Shown here piece after piece: positions 1 to 9,787 of a DNA stretch of 64,000 nt; the stretch's first letter is position 1; each line of letters begins with the position of its first letter. The DNA lies in assembly GCF_963676665.1 (NCBI RefSeq), contig NZ_OY781371.1, forward strand, positions 248,001-312,000. The letters are read 5' to 3'. Source of the DNA: an uncultured Tolumonas sp. Lineage in GTDB: Bacteria; Pseudomonadota; Gammaproteobacteria; Enterobacterales; Aeromonadaceae. The notes below the pieces were generated by a model. That model saw only the letters and a list, made by a program, of their open reading frames with translations, had not been told where the DNA came from and searched no databases. The translations under genes were made by a program, and so were the position numbers.

Positions 1-243
1 AGCTCTACTAAATCGATGACTGGTCACCTGTTGGGTGCGGCTGGTGCGATTGAAGCAATCATTACTGTATTAGCACTGCGCGATCAAATTGCACCACCGA
101 CTATCAATTTAGATAATCCGGATGAAGAGTGCGATTTGGATCTGGTTGCCAATGTTGCTAAGCCAGGTAATTTTGAGTGTGCTTTATCTAACTCGTTTGG
201 TTTCGGTGGTACGAACGGTTCGCTGATTTTTAAACGCGTTTAA
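1..243 (+). CDS. fabF: 3-oxoacyl-ACP synthase II, C-terminal part
   Basis: The window opens inside this gene; 80 codons and the stop are visible. FabF is the beta-ketoacyl-ACP synthase that elongates acyl chains in type II fatty-acid synthesis in the cytosol. The visible part has the [13 protein letters not shown] segment, with the Lys and second catalytic His of the Cys-His-His triad, and the terminal [14 protein letters not shown] glycine-rich loop typical of ketosynthases. The active-site Cys lies upstream of the window. The following pabC, mltG, tmk and holB match the classical enterobacterial order after fabF, which favours FabF over FabB. A hairpin terminator follows. Confidence 0.95.
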   Translation, partial: SSTKSMTGHLLGAAGAIEAIITVLALRDQIAPPTINLDNPDEECDLDLVANVAKPGNFECALSNSFGFGGTNGSLIFKRV

Positions 244-261
244 CGCTCGATCTTATTTAAG

Positions 262-295
262 AGGGCCTGATACACTGCGATCAGGCCCTTTTTAT
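262..295 (+). terminator. Rho-independent terminator after fabF
   Basis: A 9-bp perfect stem (GGGCCTGAT at 263-271, ATCAGGCCC at 280-288) with an 8-nt loop is followed by a run of Ts. It lies only 14 nt before the pabC start, so pabC must depend on read-through or on a promoter hidden in or before the hairpin. Confidence 0.85.
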
Positions 296-308
296 TTGCG
301 ACGAATTT

Positions 309-1121
309 ATGCTTTTGGTTAATGGTACATCTGCCACAACAGTTTCAGCTCAGGATCGGGGGTTAACGCTGGGTGATGGTCTGTTTACCACGCTGTATCT
401 GAAAAATCATAAACCAGTTCTGTGGCCATATCATGTTGCACGATTGCGCGAAGGATCTGCGCGACTCAAATTGCCGCTGCCTGATTTTGATTTGCTCTAT
501 GAGCAATGCTGTCAGTTAGCTACCGACTATGATGACGAGGCATGCGGTAAAATTATCATTACCCGTGGTACAGGTGGGCGCGGTTATAGCCCGCAAGGGT
601 GTGATACGCCGACCATTATTGTTTCTGCTCATCCTTATCCTATCCATTATCATGACTGGCAACTTGCTGGCATTAGCCTTGATATTGCGGAACAACGGTT
701 GGGTTGTCAGCCCATGCTGGCAGGATTGAAAACGTTAAATCGCTTGGAACAAGTGTTGTTAAAAAATGAGCTGGATGAGCGAGGCATACCAGAAGCGATT
801 GTGCTGGATTGGCAAGACCATGTGGTTGAGGCGGTGACAGCAAATATATTCTGGCGTAAAGGTGAACAGATTTTTACCCCTGACTTGAAACTGGTTGGGG
901 TGTGTGGTGTGATGCGCGCCTTTGTTATACAGCAACTGAACAGCTGGCAATATGAAGTAACATCGGTTTCTACAAGGCTGCCTGCGTTGTTAGATGCGGA
1001 TGAAGTTTGGATCACGAATGCGCTGATGGGTGTCGTGCCAGTTACAGGAATAAAAGATGTCAAATATCAAGATCATCGCTTTGTTAAACGGTTGCAAAAT
1101 GCGCTGGCAGCGTTGGCCTAA
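309..1121 (+). CDS. pabC: Aminodeoxychorismate lyase
   Basis: PabC is a PLP-dependent fold-type IV lyase that splits 4-amino-4-deoxychorismate into p-aminobenzoate and pyruvate for folate synthesis. The protein (270 aa; the E. coli enzyme is 269) has the early GDGLFTTLY segment, the catalytic-lysine region GLKTLNRLEQVL near residue 140, and a VTANIFW segment near 178, all typical of the branched-chain aminotransferase/ADC lyase family. The ATG at 309 is the first in frame after the fabF terminator. The 3' end overlaps the start of mltG, implying translational coupling. Confidence 0.93.
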   Translation: MLLVNGTSATTVSAQDRGLTLGDGLFTTLYLKNHKPVLWPYHVARLREGSARLKLPLPDFDLLYEQCCQLATDYDDEACGKIIITRGTGGRGYSPQGCDTPTIIVSAHPYPIHYHDWQLAGISLDIAEQRLGCQPMLAGLKTLNRLEQVLLKNELDERGIPEAIVLDWQDHVVEAVTANIFWRKGEQIFTPDLKLVGVCGVMRAFVIQQLNSWQYEVTSVSTRLPALLDADEVWITNALMGVVPVTGIKDVKYQDHRFVKRLQNALAALA

Positions 1122-2109
1122 AATAGTTCGAATTTTTACTTCCGCTGCGATCCTAGCGTTTTTGGCGGTTGCGGTATGGGGCTCTTTATCATGGCAGCAA
1201 CTTGATTCAGTGCTGCTGAAAGGCGATTCCCGGCTTTATACGGTGGCTAAAGGTAGCAAAGTGAAAGATGTCTTGATGGATCTCGCAGCAGAGCCAGTTT
1301 CGCCTTTTTGGTCAGTCGTATGGTTAAAACTGCATCCTGAGTTAAGCCAGATCAAAGCTGGATCTTACAAAATTGAAAAAGGCTGGAATGTAAAACATGC
1401 GTTGTTGCTGTTTGTGAGCGGCAAAGAGGCGGTCTTTTCAGTAACGCTGGTCGAAGGGCTGCGCATAGATGATTGGTTGCAAGCGCTGAGCAAAGCACCT
1501 TATCTGGATAAACCGCTGACTATCGATGATTTAGATAGTTTACGTCGTGAATTGAACATAGAGCAGGAAAATATTGAAGGCTGGTTTATGCCTGAAACCT
1601 ATTCTTATACGGTAGGTTCTAGCAGCCGGGATATCTTGCGTCGTGCGCATAATGAAATGAAAAACTATCTGGATAAGAACTGGAAAAGCAGAGATCCATC
1701 ATTGCCGTACGATTCGCCATATCAAGCCTTGATCATGGCGTCCATCATTGAAAAAGAGACGGCGAAAGTTGATGAGCGTCCACGGATCGCTTCAGTTTTT
1801 GTAAATCGGTTGCAGAAAAAAATGAAATTGCAGACCGATCCAACGGTTATCTACGGTGTTAAAGATCATTACGATGGCAATATTCACCGACGTGATCTTG
1901 AGGATAATAACCCGTATAACACTTATGTTATCGAGGGGTTACCACCGACACCTATCGCGATGCCGGGTAAAGAGGCGGTTAAAGCGGCATTACATCCAGA
2001 TAAAACCAATTTTCTTTATTTTGTAGCTAAAGGTGGCGGAGCACATCAGTTCTCAACTACGTTGGCAGAACATAACCATGCGGTGAAACGCTATGTGCTG
2101 GAGCAATAA
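1099..2109 (+). CDS. mltG: Endolytic murein transglycosylase
   Basis: MltG (YceG) cleaves nascent glycan strands at the inner membrane and helps terminate peptidoglycan polymerisation. The chosen ATG gives 336 aa starting MRWQRWPKIVRIF, a short basic cytoplasmic head followed by a single membrane segment (about residues 9-30) and a periplasmic domain. Family motifs are KAGSYKIEKG, EGWFMPETY, ASIIEKET with the catalytic Glu, and LQTDPTVIYG. An upstream in-frame ATG at 1057 would add 14 residues unlike the family. The start overlaps pabC by 23 nt, and the stop abuts the tmk start with no gap. Confidence 0.92.
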   Translation: MRWQRWPKIVRIFTSAAILAFLAVAVWGSLSWQQLDSVLLKGDSRLYTVAKGSKVKDVLMDLAAEPVSPFWSVVWLKLHPELSQIKAGSYKIEKGWNVKHALLLFVSGKEAVFSVTLVEGLRIDDWLQALSKAPYLDKPLTIDDLDSLRRELNIEQENIEGWFMPETYSYTVGSSSRDILRRAHNEMKNYLDKNWKSRDPSLPYDSPYQALIMASIIEKETAKVDERPRIASVFVNRLQKKMKLQTDPTVIYGVKDHYDGNIHRRDLEDNNPYNTYVIEGLPPTPIAMPGKEAVKAALHPDKTNFLYFVAKGGGAHQFSTTLAEHNHAVKRYVLEQ

Positions 2110-2739
2110 ATGAGCAGCAAGTTCATTGTCATTGAGGGGCTGGAAGGCGCTGGTAAAAGTACCGCGGTAAGTTATGTGTTGGATTGGTTGCGTCAGCATG
2201 GCATTACGCAGTTGGAAACAACCCGTGAACCGGGGGGAACGCCACTGGCAGAAAAGATGCGGGCGATTGTCAAAGAAGTGCATGATGAACCGCTGACCAT
2301 CCAGGCGGAATTATTGCTGATGTATGCAGCGCGAGTTCAGCTCGTTGAAAACCGGATCAAGCCTGCCTTAAAAAATGGTACATGGGTTGTCGGTGATCGG
2401 CACGATCTCTCATCTCAAGCATACCAAGGCGGTGGCCGCGGCATTGATGCCGCCCTGATCAACCAAATCAAGCAGGCTGTATTAGGTGATTTTGCCCCGG
2501 ATCTAACTTTGTATCTGGATATTGATCCGGCGATTGGTCTGGAACGAGCCAGACAGCGAGGGGAATTAGATCGCATCGAACAGGAAGCATTAGCATTCTT
2601 TCAGCGTACCCGTGCGCGTTATCTGGAATTGGCCAAGCAAGATCCAACCATACATATCATTGATGCGGCACAATCGCCGCAACAAGTGCAGATTGCCATT
2701 AATACTGTGCTGGAGCAGGCGCTATGTACCCGTGGCTGA
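2110..2739 (+). CDS. tmk: Thymidylate kinase
   Basis: Tmk phosphorylates dTMP to dTDP with ATP, an essential step of dTTP supply. The 209-aa protein has the P-loop [10 protein letters not shown] near residue 9, the DR(H/Y) motif [16 protein letters not shown] near 96-111, and a lid region with [12 protein letters not shown] as in bacterial enzymes. Its length equals the usual 205-213. The start directly follows the mltG stop, and holB begins 16 nt before its end, so mltG, tmk and holB are tightly coupled. Confidence 0.96.
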   Translation: MSSKFIVIEGLEGAGKSTAVSYVLDWLRQHGITQLETTREPGGTPLAEKMRAIVKEVHDEPLTIQAELLLMYAARVQLVENRIKPALKNGTWVVGDRHDLSSQAYQGGGRGIDAALINQIKQAVLGDFAPDLTLYLDIDPAIGLERARQRGELDRIEQEALAFFQRTRARYLELAKQDPTIHIIDAAQSPQQVQIAINTVLEQALCTRG

Positions 2740-3683
2740 TGCCATACTGGGCGCGTTTCCAGCAAGTTTTTGCGAGTAAACGCCTGCCACATGCTTTTTT
2801 ACTGGTTGGGCCAACAGGTATTGGTAAATCAGCGTTAGCGACCCAGTGGGCCTCGCTATTTTTGTGTGAAAAGTTGCAGCAAAATGCACCCTGTGGGCAC
2901 TGTCATGCCTGTTTATTAGCGAAACAGCAGTCGCATCCCGATTGGCATATCTACGGTGCGGATGATGCTAAATCGATTGGGGTAGATACGATCCGGCAAT
3001 TGTCGGCGCAGTTAATGAATAGTCCGCAGCTTGGCCGCGGTAAAGTCGCGATCATTCTGCAAGCCGAACGCATGACGGAAGCGGCAGAAAATGCGTTGCT
3101 AAAAACGTTAGAAGAGCCACCGGGGAATAGCTTATTACTGCTGTTGACTGATTCTGCAATGAAACTGCTACCGACCATCGTGAGTCGTTGTCAGGTTTGG
3201 ACGTTACAGGCAGAAGAACAGCAAGCATTGACTTGGTTGCAGCAACAATCACCCACTCAAACTATTACGCCAGCATTATTACAGATGAACCAAGGTGCGC
3301 CACTGCGCACGCTGATGTACCTGAATGACGGGGGTGAACAGCAGCGCCAAGCGGTCATTAGCGCGTTGGAACTATACCGACAGCAATCCTGGACTATCAC
3401 TGCCCTGACTAAATGTTGGGTGTCGGCGATGCCAACCTCATTTGAATGGCTGAGTCGTTTATTGCTGGATGCCTTGAAGTTGCAGCAGGGTGTTACCATG
3501 CAACAACTACAATTTGCTGATCATGCGAATTTGTTGTCATTTTTGGCGGCTCGCCCGGCTGAGATCTTATTAGGTAGTTTGCAGCAGTTACTACTCTTGA
3601 AACAATCACTGCAGGATATGCCATCAGCGGTTCCTTCCATACTGTTTGCTGACTGGCTTGATCAACTTTTTACCAAGGAATAA
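2724..3683 (+). CDS. holB: DNA polymerase III delta-prime subunit
   Basis: HolB is the delta' stator of the clamp-loader complex that places the beta clamp on primed DNA. The protein (319 aa) has a Walker-A-like [11 protein letters not shown] near residue 29, a four-cysteine zinc module (CEKLQQ..CGHCHAC) at about 50-65, the sensor LKTLEEPP near 124, and the SRC motif (IVSRCQVW) near 152, followed by the helical oligomerisation domain. It overlaps tmk by 16 nt and is followed after 3 nt by the TatD-family gene, as in E. coli. Confidence 0.95.
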   Translation: MYPWLMPYWARFQQVFASKRLPHAFLLVGPTGIGKSALATQWASLFLCEKLQQNAPCGHCHACLLAKQQSHPDWHIYGADDAKSIGVDTIRQLSAQLMNSPQLGRGKVAIILQAERMTEAAENALLKTLEEPPGNSLLLLLTDSAMKLLPTIVSRCQVWTLQAEEQQALTWLQQQSPTQTITPALLQMNQGAPLRTLMYLNDGGEQQRQAVISALELYRQQSWTITALTKCWVSAMPTSFEWLSRLLLDALKLQQGVTMQQLQFADHANLLSFLAARPAEILLGSLQQLLLLKQSLQDMPSAVPSILFADWLDQLFTKE

Positions 3684-3686
3684 CCC

Positions 3687-4463
3687 GTGTTCGTTGATTC
3701 TCATTGTCATCTTGATCGTCTCGACTATGACAAAAAACACCATGATTTAGCTGATGTATTACAGAAAGCGCAGCAACGAGGCGTGAGCCATTTCTTATCT
3801 GTCTCGGTGACACTGGAAGCATTTCCGGCCATGTTGCAGTCGGTATTACCTTACCCGAATGTGTTTGCTTCCTGTGGTGTGCACCCGTTGGATCTGGAAT
3901 CAGCATGGAGCAGTGAACAGTTACGCGAATTGGCTGCTCATCCGCGGGTGGTGGCGATTGGTGAAACTGGGCTGGATTATTACTACAGCACGGACAATAA
4001 AGCGGAACAGCAGCAAGCTTTTCGCGAACATATCCGTCTTTCCCGTGCGCTGAAAAAGCCGGTCATTGTGCATACCCGTGATGCCAAAGAAGATACGCTG
4101 ACGATTTTACGGGAAGAGTGTGTGGGCGAAGCGGGTGGTGTGCTGCATTGTTTCACTGAGGATTGGCCAATGGCGCAAGCCGCATTGGCGCTGGGAATGT
4201 ATATTTCTATTTCTGGTATTGTCACGTTCCGCAATGCCGATGCATTACGCGAAGTAACTCGTCAGATCCCGGCTGATCGCTTGCTGATTGAAACGGATTC
4301 ACCTTATCTGGCACCAGTGCCACATCGAGGTCATCAGAATGAACCAGCTTATGTTGCTGATGTTGCGGCATTCATTGCTGAACTGCGTGGGGTGACAGTC
4401 GAAACACTGGCAGCGCAGACCAGCGAAAACTTCTTCCGTTTGTTTTCGCAGGCACAACGCTGA
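3687..4463 (+). CDS. ycfH: TatD-family metal-dependent hydrolase (YcfH-like)
   Basis: TatD-family proteins are TIM-barrel metallohydrolases with DNase activity; YcfH is the paralogue encoded after holB. The 258-aa sequence shows the metal-binding DSHCHLD at the N-terminus, GVHPLD, GETGLDYYY, HTRDA, HCFTED and ETDSPYLAP. The start is GTG, supported by AAGGA at 3674-3679 (TACCAAGGAATAACCC) and by alignment of the first residues with family members; there is no nearer ATG. It ends the fabF-holB operon, and ptrA is convergent. Confidence 0.93.
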   Translation: MFVDSHCHLDRLDYDKKHHDLADVLQKAQQRGVSHFLSVSVTLEAFPAMLQSVLPYPNVFASCGVHPLDLESAWSSEQLRELAAHPRVVAIGETGLDYYYSTDNKAEQQQAFREHIRLSRALKKPVIVHTRDAKEDTLTILREECVGEAGGVLHCFTEDWPMAQAALALGMYISISGIVTFRNADALREVTRQIPADRLLIETDSPYLAPVPHRGHQNEPAYVADVAAFIAELRGVTVETLAAQTSENFFRLFSQAQR

Positions 4464-4501
4464 TTTATCTGATTTCAGCGCAGTTAAAATCGATCAAGAA
4501 T

Positions 4502-7300
4502 TTAGATTGACTGAAACTGTGCTGAAGTTTGCTGAAACTCGGCTAAATAATCGATGTGCACGCCTTCCATGACATTATCATCGCTCTGATGCGCCTCTCC
4601 CTGACTATACATCACCACTCTGTCTGCCAACGATGAACGTAAAGAACGAATAAAGCGGATAAAATCTGCGCGGGATATTTCCATCAATGCGGCTGCCGCT
4701 TTTTCTCTTTGGCGGAAAGAAAAATCTCGACTGCCTATACTGCCCCATAGTCGTTGACTGCGCGCCCGTAAGTTGGCATCGGCCTCGGTCAATTGGCTGA
4801 GTAGCCCTTGTTTATTGCTCTGCCAGGTTTGTTCTGTCATTTCCAATAACTGCATATGGAAGGCATCGATAAACAGCTCTATCGCCGCCAATAAGCCATC
4901 AGGAGCCATCACCGGGGATTGAATATAGAACACTAACCCTGGATGTCGATTGAGCGGCAGATTGCCTGTGCCGACCACATAACCTAATTGCTGTTGTGTG
5001 CGCAGGTCATGGAAGAACGGTGACGACATGATATGGTTGGCTAATGTGTAGCAAGCAATGCTGTTGGCGTCTTTTTCCGGTGATTGATAATAAAGTAGCA
5101 ACGCGGAGTCATGGTGATGACAGTTGCATTCATAGAGCAATGTTCCAGCTTTGCGTATGTCCACTAACCGACGGCGGGTTTCCCGACTCGGTAAACTGTT
5201 TGGCGTAATTTGCCGCTCTAATAAACCGGCAACTTGCCGCACTTCATCTTCCAGCCAGTCACCGTGCGCCAATACTTCCAGATGTACCGCCTGAAATAAC
5301 CGACGCATAAATTGAGGTAACTCAGCGGGTTCAACCACTTCTAAATAGGGAATTAGTGCTTCCACCGGCGGATTATTTGGTTGCAATAAGCTGGTTAGCT
5401 GACTGAATAGCTGGGCAATCGGGCGGCCCTTATTCTGATTGCGCCAATTACGTAATAATTGTTCACGAATAGCGTAGAAGCGTTCCGGTTTGTAATGGCC
5501 GGCGGTGCGATTTTTCAGGAGCAATTCCAGCAGATGATAAAGACGACAGCTAAATCCGCTCAGTTGAATAGTGAAACCGCCCTGATGGGCATAAATATTG
5601 TAATTCAGGCCGGCGATCTCAGCCGGATAAGTAAATTCATTCAGATGGTCGAGTAACAATTCCACCATCAAGCGTGTCATGGCAATGTGATAGGGCGACA
5701 CCACGGCATGTTCACTGTCTACTGCAATAAACAAGCTGGCTTTAGGGCTGGCAAACGAATCGTCATGCAGGTGCCATACTCGCAAACCGGCCCGATGGAT
5801 CAATCGAGTGGGAATCGCTTTAGGTGCAGGATTAATCCGCGCTATTAATCGATCGGGCAAAAAAAGGTTGGGCTCTGGTAAGTGATAGCGTTTGGCATCG
5901 GGTAACCCCACATTCCGCCAGACGCTTAACCACGCATTTTCTATTGGCTCAACCTGATAGGGGGTGTCATACCATTTTGCCGTCTGATTGGTGTCAACTT
6001 CCGGCGCAACCAAGGTGATCCGCATATTATCTGGCGTCATAAACGCTAACATGCTCTTGATTTCATTAGCATCGAGCGAGGTCATCAAATAATCGCCGCG
6101 CACGACCTCTGCGGGAGGATAATGAAATAAGTTCATCGACAGGTGAGAGACATTGTCGAGCGGGCGAGGATGCTCCTGTATCTCATACATAATTTTTAGC
6201 AGCGACGCTTTTTCTTCATAACGCCAGCTTTCAATGCCCTGTTCGGCAATTAAGCGCAAAAAACTAAACAGATGTTCGATGATCGAAGTTTCGTGTTCCA
6301 GCCCTTTCGGGGTCAGTGAGAAATTCACCTGAAAATCGCGGAAATTGGAGCCACTGTTCCCGCCACCGGCAGAAAGTGCCGTGATCCAGCCTTGTCGTTT
6401 CATGTAACCGAATAGGCTGCCTTTTCCTTCGTAACCAAGTAAATGGCTGATATAGGTCAGTGGTTTAGTTGGGTAATAAGCATCGACGTTAGGTAATGCA
6501 AAACTTACCGATAAGCGACGTAGCTCTTTCATCGGCTTGATCTGAATTCTCAGGCGAAGATCTTGTTCCCGATAAAGCGGTGCCGATATCGGCGGGGTAA
6601 TGACCTTATTTTGCTCAATGGCTGGGAAAAATTGGCGTATGGTTTGCTCTTGCTGATCAAGAGACCAATCGGATTGTACGACCAGTGCCATTTTGTCGGC
6701 GCTATAATGCTGCGCAAAAAAGGTTTTGACCTCTTCGCGCAACGAGCCTTCCGTACTATCGTGCAAGGTGAGTAGGTTGCCGACGGAAAATTTACTAAAC
6801 GGATGTTCAGGGTTAACCGTCTCTTTATGTACTTGATAGCAGCGACGAACATCATCGCTGATTTTCATGCGATATTCTGACTCAATGGCATGTCGTTCAC
6901 GATCGACCAGCGAGGCATTGAAGGTCGGGCAGATAAAAAATTGTGAAAAACGATGTAATGATTCTTCGAAAAATTCGGTGGCTATATCAAAGAAATAATT
7001 AGAGTGCTCTGTGCCTGTCCAGGCATTATGGTTGCCGCCATGCTGTGAAATGAAGGCTTGATATTCACCGGGGTGCGGGAAAGCTTCGGTGCCCAAAAAC
7101 AGCATATGTTCAAGAAAATGCGCCATTCCCTGACGTTCAGGCGGATCAGCGAAATGCCCACAGTTGACTGCCAGCGAGGCCGCAGAGCGTTCTGCCACCG
7201 GGTCATGGATCAATAACACTCGCAACCCATTAGACAGCTCAAGATAGCGGTAATTACATCTGTCATCAGGTGCACGGTATATTTGCATAAGATCTGCCAT
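4502..7300 (-). CDS. ptrA: Pitrilysin-family (insulinase, M16) zinc protease
   Basis: An M16 peptidase of 932 aa, close to the 960 aa of protease III. The inverted zinc motif HFLEH lies near residue 62, with the distal Glu in HAIESEYRMK near 138, then four M16 half-domains, including the DLRTQQQLGYVV region in the third quarter that contacts substrate. These enzymes cut short peptides inside a closed chamber. E. coli protease III is periplasmic, but no signal peptide is evident here (MADLMQIYRAPDD), so a cytosolic location is inferred. The gene stands alone, convergent with ycfH and divergent from sixA. Confidence 0.9.
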   Translation of the reverse strand: MADLMQIYRAPDDRCNYRYLELSNGLRVLLIHDPVAERSAASLAVNCGHFADPPERQGMAHFLEHMLFLGTEAFPHPGEYQAFISQHGGNHNAWTGTEHSNYFFDIATEFFEESLHRFSQFFICPTFNASLVDRERHAIESEYRMKISDDVRRCYQVHKETVNPEHPFSKFSVGNLLTLHDSTEGSLREEVKTFFAQHYSADKMALVVQSDWSLDQQEQTIRQFFPAIEQNKVITPPISAPLYREQDLRLRIQIKPMKELRRLSVSFALPNVDAYYPTKPLTYISHLLGYEGKGSLFGYMKRQGWITALSAGGGNSGSNFRDFQVNFSLTPKGLEHETSIIEHLFSFLRLIAEQGIESWRYEEKASLLKIMYEIQEHPRPLDNVSHLSMNLFHYPPAEVVRGDYLMTSLDANEIKSMLAFMTPDNMRITLVAPEVDTNQTAKWYDTPYQVEPIENAWLSVWRNVGLPDAKRYHLPEPNLFLPDRLIARINPAPKAIPTRLIHRAGLRVWHLHDDSFASPKASLFIAVDSEHAVVSPYHIAMTRLMVELLLDHLNEFTYPAEIAGLNYNIYAHQGGFTIQLSGFSCRLYHLLELLLKNRTAGHYKPERFYAIREQLLRNWRNQNKGRPIAQLFSQLTSLLQPNNPPVEALIPYLEVVEPAELPQFMRRLFQAVHLEVLAHGDWLEDEVRQVAGLLERQITPNSLPSRETRRRLVDIRKAGTLLYECNCHHHDSALLLYYQSPEKDANSIACYTLANHIMSSPFFHDLRTQQQLGYVVGTGNLPLNRHPGLVFYIQSPVMAPDGLLAAIELFIDAFHMQLLEMTEQTWQSNKQGLLSQLTEADANLRARSQRLWGSIGSRDFSFRQREKAAAALMEISRADFIRFIRSLRSSLADRVVMYSQGEAHQSDDNVMEGVHIDYLAEFQQTSAQFQSI

Positions 7301-7429
7301 GGAGAAGATATCTTTATATTATCGGCCCTTATTTTAAGAACGTGCAAACCGTTTCCATAACATGTTGATTGTTTCCATGATTCGAAGGCAGTAGTATTTG
7401 TATTAATAGGGACATTAAAGGCTAATTGA

Positions 7430-7888
7430 ATGAAGATTATTGTAATGCGCCACGGTGAAGCTGCTCACGAGGCTGGGCGTGATGATCTGCGTCCATTAAC
7501 TGATAAAGGCCGTAAACAGTCGATCAGAATGGCGGAATGGGTGGCAGAGCAGTTGCCACGAATTGACCGTGTGTTGGTAAGCCCATTTTTACGTGCCCAG
7601 CAGACATGGGAAGCAATTCAAGCTTGTTTACCTGCTCCTGCACAAATTGAAGATGTTCATGATCTCGTCCCCTATGGTCGCTCCGAAGTGGTGACAGACT
7701 ATTTGCGTGCACTGGATGATGAATATGTATTAATAATCAGCCATTTACCTTTGGTTGGTTACATAGTGAACGATTTGTGTGCCAATGCTGTGCCGCCGAT
7801 GTTTGTGACGTCGGGCATGGCAGGTGTGACGCTGGTGGATGGCAAAGGGCGGCTCGATTGGCTGGAAGGGCCACACACCGTTCGTTGA
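7430..7888 (+). CDS. sixA: Phosphohistidine phosphatase SixA
   Basis: SixA removes phosphate from histidine in phosphotransfer proteins (the ArcB HPt domain, PtsO/NPr). The protein (152 aa) begins MKIIVMRHGEA with the RHG catalytic motif of the histidine-phosphatase superfamily, has SPFLRAQQTW near residue 51 and the second catalytic His in ISHLPLVGY near 107. Length matches the short SixA class. It is divergently transcribed from ptrA across 129 bp. Confidence 0.93.
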   Translation: MKIIVMRHGEAAHEAGRDDLRPLTDKGRKQSIRMAEWVAEQLPRIDRVLVSPFLRAQQTWEAIQACLPAPAQIEDVHDLVPYGRSEVVTDYLRALDDEYVLIISHLPLVGYIVNDLCANAVPPMFVTSGMAGVTLVDGKGRLDWLEGPHTVR

Positions 7889-8012
7889 TAATTTCTAATT
7901 TGTGCACAGTCTCTAACTTTAGTCTTTCTGTTCCACCGCTTCATTGAATTGCGGTATTGCTGCCCCGACTATACTCAATATAAGAGGGTAAATTGCAATT
8001 CGGAGGTGGACT

Positions 8013-8219
8013 GTGCGCATTTTCAAAAAGTATTTTCCGGCATTAATCGCCAAATATGTCAGAACTTTTTTCCGCGGTCGCTTATACATTCATGGGCGTG
8101 GTGGCTATGAATTTGAAAATGGCAAAGTAGTTATGCCGGTTGAAGCTGATCCAGTACATCGAGCAACAGTACAGGAACTGAACACTAAAATTGCGGAGAT
8201 CACGAAAAAGGCAGCCTGA
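8013..8219 (+). CDS. Small conserved-looking protein of unknown function
   Basis: A 68-aa basic protein (MRIFKKYFPALIAKYVRTFFRG...) that I cannot assign to a named family. Its N-terminal half is rich in Lys, Arg and aromatic residues and could form an amphipathic membrane-binding helix; the middle carries GRGGYEFENGKVVMP and the end looks helical. It starts with GTG, supported by a strong Shine-Dalgarno CGGAGGTGG at 8001-8009. A TATACT -10-like hexamer lies about 40 bp upstream of the start. It is convergent with smrB. Translation looks real because of the ribosome site and lack of competing frames; function is unknown. Confidence 0.7.
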   Translation: MRIFKKYFPALIAKYVRTFFRGRLYIHGRGGYEFENGKVVMPVEADPVHRATVQELNTKIAEITKKAA

Positions 8220-8240
8220 TCTTCTGCCTGAATGCTTTAT

Positions 8241-8765
8241 TTAGATATTTTGCTCAATCAGCACCAATATTGCAGCGTCGCCACCCCAGAGTTTGGGCGC
8301 CTGATGAAATGCCATAATATCGGGATGCTGAGCCAGCCATAACGGTATTTTCTGCTTCAAAATATTTTTTCCATGACCATGCATCACGCAAGCACAACGG
8401 ATGTGCTGACGCCGACAGGCTTCAATCAGTGCACCGAGTTCTAATTTGGCTTGTTGCTGCGTCAGACCATGTAAATCAAGCATCATGTCTGGAATGTAAT
8501 CACCACGGCGTAGTTTCTTCGCCTCATAAGCCGAGACATCGGAGCGCACATATCTAACAGGGCCTTCCTGACTTAATAGCGGCTCATATTCATCCGAAAA
8601 ATAGTGTTGCGCCTGCTGGGCTTCACGAATTTCCCGGATTTGTGCTTTCTGCTTGATCGCCGGAGACTGCAAACGTATGGTATCCTGCTTTATTTGCCGG
8701 GCACCTGTTATCGCCTCCCGAAAGAGGCTGACATCCTGGTCTTCCAGTACTATTTTTTTGCTCAT
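8241..8765 (-). CDS. smrB: Smr-domain ribosome-rescue endonuclease SmrB
   Basis: SmrB (YfcN) cleaves mRNA at collided ribosomes. The chosen start ([15 protein letters not shown]) gives 174 aa and aligns with family N-termini; an upstream in-frame ATG at 8798 would add 11 atypical residues. Visible motifs are [34 protein letters not shown] with the DLHG of Smr domains, and [14 protein letters not shown] with the HGxG catalytic loop near the C-terminus. The gene is divergent from prmB, the arrangement found across gammaproteobacteria. Confidence 0.93.
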   Translation of the reverse strand: MSKKIVLEDQDVSLFREAITGARQIKQDTIRLQSPAIKQKAQIREIREAQQAQHYFSDEYEPLLSQEGPVRYVRSDVSAYEAKKLRRGDYIPDMMLDLHGLTQQQAKLELGALIEACRRQHIRCACVMHGHGKNILKQKIPLWLAQHPDIMAFHQAPKLWGGDAAILVLIEQNI

Positions 8766-8841
8766 AATTCGGTCAGTCATGCCTGATATACTAAACAACA
8801 GTGTGCAGCGAACGTGACAACCGGATTAACCGGAGGCGCAT

Positions 8842-9777
8842 TTGGATAATATCAATGTTGATGAGGTCATCGACGAATTCAGAACCCTCAATGACATGCT
8901 GCGTTGGGCCGTCAGCCAGTTTAATGCTGCGGGCTTATTTTACGGACATGGTACTGATAATAGCTGGGATGAAGCAATTCAATTGTTATTGCCCGCGTTA
9001 GATTTACCTCCGGTCATTGATAGCGATCTGCGTCAGTCCCGTTTAACTCGCACTGAACGGTCACATCTGGCTGGCTTGATCCAGCAACGGATTGAACAGC
9101 GCGTGCCAGCGCCATATCTGACCAATAAATCCTGGTTTGCCGGTATGGAGTTTTACGTGGATGAGCGCGTGTTGATCCCACGTTCACCGATTGCGGAATT
9201 GATCCATAAGCGCTTTGCACCTTGGTTACAGCATGAACCAACCCGGATCATGGATTTGTGTACCGGCTCTGGCTGCATCGCAATTGCCATGGCACATACG
9301 TTTCCGGCGGCGGAAGTGGATGCATTGGATCTCTCCGAAGATGCGTTGGCTGTTTGTGAGATGAATATTGAAATGCACGGCATGCTGGGGCAGGTGATCC
9401 CGATCTGTTCTGATCTGTTTGATGCACTGCCGGATGGTGATAAATATGATCTGATCGTCTCTAATCCACCGTATGTCGATGTGGAAGATATGTCAGATCT
9501 GCCGGAAGAGTTTCATCACGAGCCGGAAATGGCGTTAGCCGCCGGTGATGATGGCTTGGATCTGGTACGCCGAATTCTGGCAGAAGCGGGTGCATTGCTG
9601 AAAGATAATGGTGTATTAGTGGTGGAAGTAGGGAACAGTATGGTGCATCTGGCTGCACTGTTTCCGGAAGTCGAATTTGAATGGATTAAATTTGAACAGG
9701 GTGGTGACGGCGTGTTTGTGTTGACCAAAGCACAGCTGGATCAATACCAACCGTTATTCACACAAGCATTAAGTTAG
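8842..9777 (+). CDS. prmB: 50S ribosomal protein L3 glutamine methyltransferase
   Basis: PrmB methylates a glutamine of ribosomal protein L3 using S-adenosylmethionine. The 311-aa protein has the SAM-binding [15 protein letters not shown] near residue 136 and the NPPY motif (VSNPPYVD) near 206, which grips the glutamine. The N-terminus [13 protein letters not shown]...DMLRWAVS aligns with E. coli PrmB, which decides for the rare TTG start at 8842; CCGGAGG at 8830-8836 is an excellent ribosome site. aroC follows 10 nt later, as in E. coli. Confidence 0.94.
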   Translation: MDNINVDEVIDEFRTLNDMLRWAVSQFNAAGLFYGHGTDNSWDEAIQLLLPALDLPPVIDSDLRQSRLTRTERSHLAGLIQQRIEQRVPAPYLTNKSWFAGMEFYVDERVLIPRSPIAELIHKRFAPWLQHEPTRIMDLCTGSGCIAIAMAHTFPAAEVDALDLSEDALAVCEMNIEMHGMLGQVIPICSDLFDALPDGDKYDLIVSNPPYVDVEDMSDLPEEFHHEPEMALAAGDDGLDLVRRILAEAGALLKDNGVLVVEVGNSMVHLAALFPEVEFEWIKFEQGGDGVFVLTKAQLDQYQPLFTQALS

Positions 9778-9787
9778 TAGGGACATT

